Shown here one piece after another: positions 5,855 to 6,465 of a stretch of DNA of 6,465 nucleotides. The notes under the pieces were generated by a model, which saw nothing but the letters and a program-made list of their open reading frames with translations, was not told the DNA's origin and ran no database searches. The first letter of the stretch is position 1. Every line of letters starts with the position of its first letter. The stretch is from PVC group bacterium (lineage in GTDB: Bacteria > Verrucomicrobiota > Kiritimatiellia > CAIKKV01 > PXCX01), in contig PWZG01000559.1 of assembly GCA_003567575.1 (NCBI GenBank), positions 1 through 6,465 on the forward strand, given 5' to 3'. A program made the translations under genes and the position numbers.

Positions 5855-6465
5855 TCCGGCATGGCTGGACGCCCGGTTGGACGACTGGCGCCGGCGTGGA
5901 CTGGAACGCGAATTGTGGACTACCCCACCCTATTCTTCCGACGCCTTGAATTTTGCCGATAACGATTACCTCGATTTATCGCGTCATCCTGACGTCATCG
6001 CCGGGGCGGTAACCGCCTTGCAAAACGAAGGCGCCGGCGCGCGCGCCTCGCGGGTCATGGCCGGCAATCTACCCTGTCACCGCGCATTGGAACGCCGTCT
6101 GGCCGATCTCAAGGCATATCCCGATGCACTGTTGTTTGGCAGCGGGTTTCTGGCCAATCTGGGGGTCATAACGGCATTGGCCGGCCGCGGCGACGCGGTA
6201 CTGATCGATCGACTGGCGCATGCCAGTCTGATCGATGGCGCCCGGCTCAGCGGCGCCCGGATATGGCGTTTCAGGCATAACGATACGGACCATTTACAAG
6301 CCTTACTGCAACGAATACCCGAAACATCGCGCCGACTGGTCGTGACGGAATCCGTGTTCAGCATGGACGGCGATCTAGCGCCGTTGCGGACGATCGCCCG
6401 CGTTGCCGCCGGCGGCAACGCCTTGCTGCTGGTCGATGAAGCCCACGCCACCGGCGTTTTCGGCG
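5847..6465 (+). CDS. bioF: 8-amino-7-oxononanoate synthase, N-terminal half (runs off the window)
   Basis: BioF is a PLP enzyme of the alpha-oxoamine synthase family. It condenses pimeloyl-ACP/CoA with L-alanine, releasing CO2, to give 8-amino-7-oxononanoate, the first committed ring-skeleton step of biotin synthesis. The 206 codons present cover about half of the usual 380-390 residues. Visible family features are NFADNDYLDLSRHP near the N-terminus, GAGARASRVMAGN (the glycine-rich GxGxxxSR segment), LLFGSGFLANLGVITAL, and DRLAHASLIDGA with H125, equivalent to the PLP-stacking His133 of E. coli. VVTESVFSMDGDLAPL follows, then VDEAHATG with D197 and H200, equivalent to E. coli Asp204 and His207, which contact the PLP ring. 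The lysine that binds PLP lies beyond the window. Related KBL and serine palmitoyltransferase enzymes share this fold, but position behind bioB decides for BioF. The gene overlaps bioB by 8 nt (ATGAATGA region). No frameshift or stop is seen in the part present. Confidence 0.96.
   Translation, partial: MNDPAWLDARLDDWRRRGLERELWTTPPYSSDALNFADNDYLDLSRHPDVIAGAVTALQNEGAGARASRVMAGNLPCHRALERRLADLKAYPDALLFGSGFLANLGVITALAGRGDAVLIDRLAHASLIDGARLSGARIWRFRHNDTDHLQALLQRIPETSRRLVVTESVFSMDGDLAPLRTIARVAAGGNALLLVDEAHATGVFG

Overview
The window is about 56-58% G+C by eye and carries five protein genes, all on the + strand. Two are cut by the window edges. No RNA gene, insertion sequence, CRISPR array or phage gene is visible. 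The gene content suggests an anaerobic, heterotrophic bacterium. My best guess is a member of the PVC group (Kiritimatiellota, Verrucomicrobiota or Lentisphaerota), for two reasons. First, the second gene has the WELRYFG / DxDxDG / 'VETSTDLKSW' architecture that is common in secreted proteins of that group. Second, the biotin synthase looks like the 'Type II' form typical of obligate anaerobes. This placement is inference from style, not from a marker gene.

Left part (1-3103): two genes for probably exported proteins of unknown role. The first is the C-terminal 600-odd residues of a larger protein. It has two long coiled-coil arms around a small globular segment, and six cysteines in exact mirror spacing. 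The second starts 43 bp downstream with a good ribosome binding site. It has a membrane/signal segment, a cohesin-like beta domain, a canonical EF-hand-type calcium loop and a C-terminal beta domain. The two are probably co-transcribed.

Middle (3104-3338): a 235-bp non-coding gap. It opens with a 17-bp tandem duplication that starts inside the preceding stop-codon region, then holds a good sigma-70-type promoter (TTGACA, 17 bp, CACAAT) and a short hairpin in the predicted leader.

Right part (3339-6465): an apparent operon with overlapping genes. It begins with a 516-aa protein carrying two probable Cys2His2 zinc sites and a C-terminal winged-helix-like segment. Biotin synthase bioB overlaps it by 1 nt (TAATG), and 8-amino-7-oxononanoate synthase bioF overlaps bioB by 8 nt and runs off the window. 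BioF makes 7-keto-8-aminopelargonate from pimeloyl thioester and alanine. BioB inserts sulfur into dethiobiotin in the last step. The genes for the steps between (bioA, bioD) are not in the window and may lie downstream.

The most notable points are the mirror-symmetric cysteines of the first protein, the loss of the Cys97-equivalent ligand in BioB, and the coupling of an uncharacterised zinc-finger/winged-helix protein to biotin synthesis.
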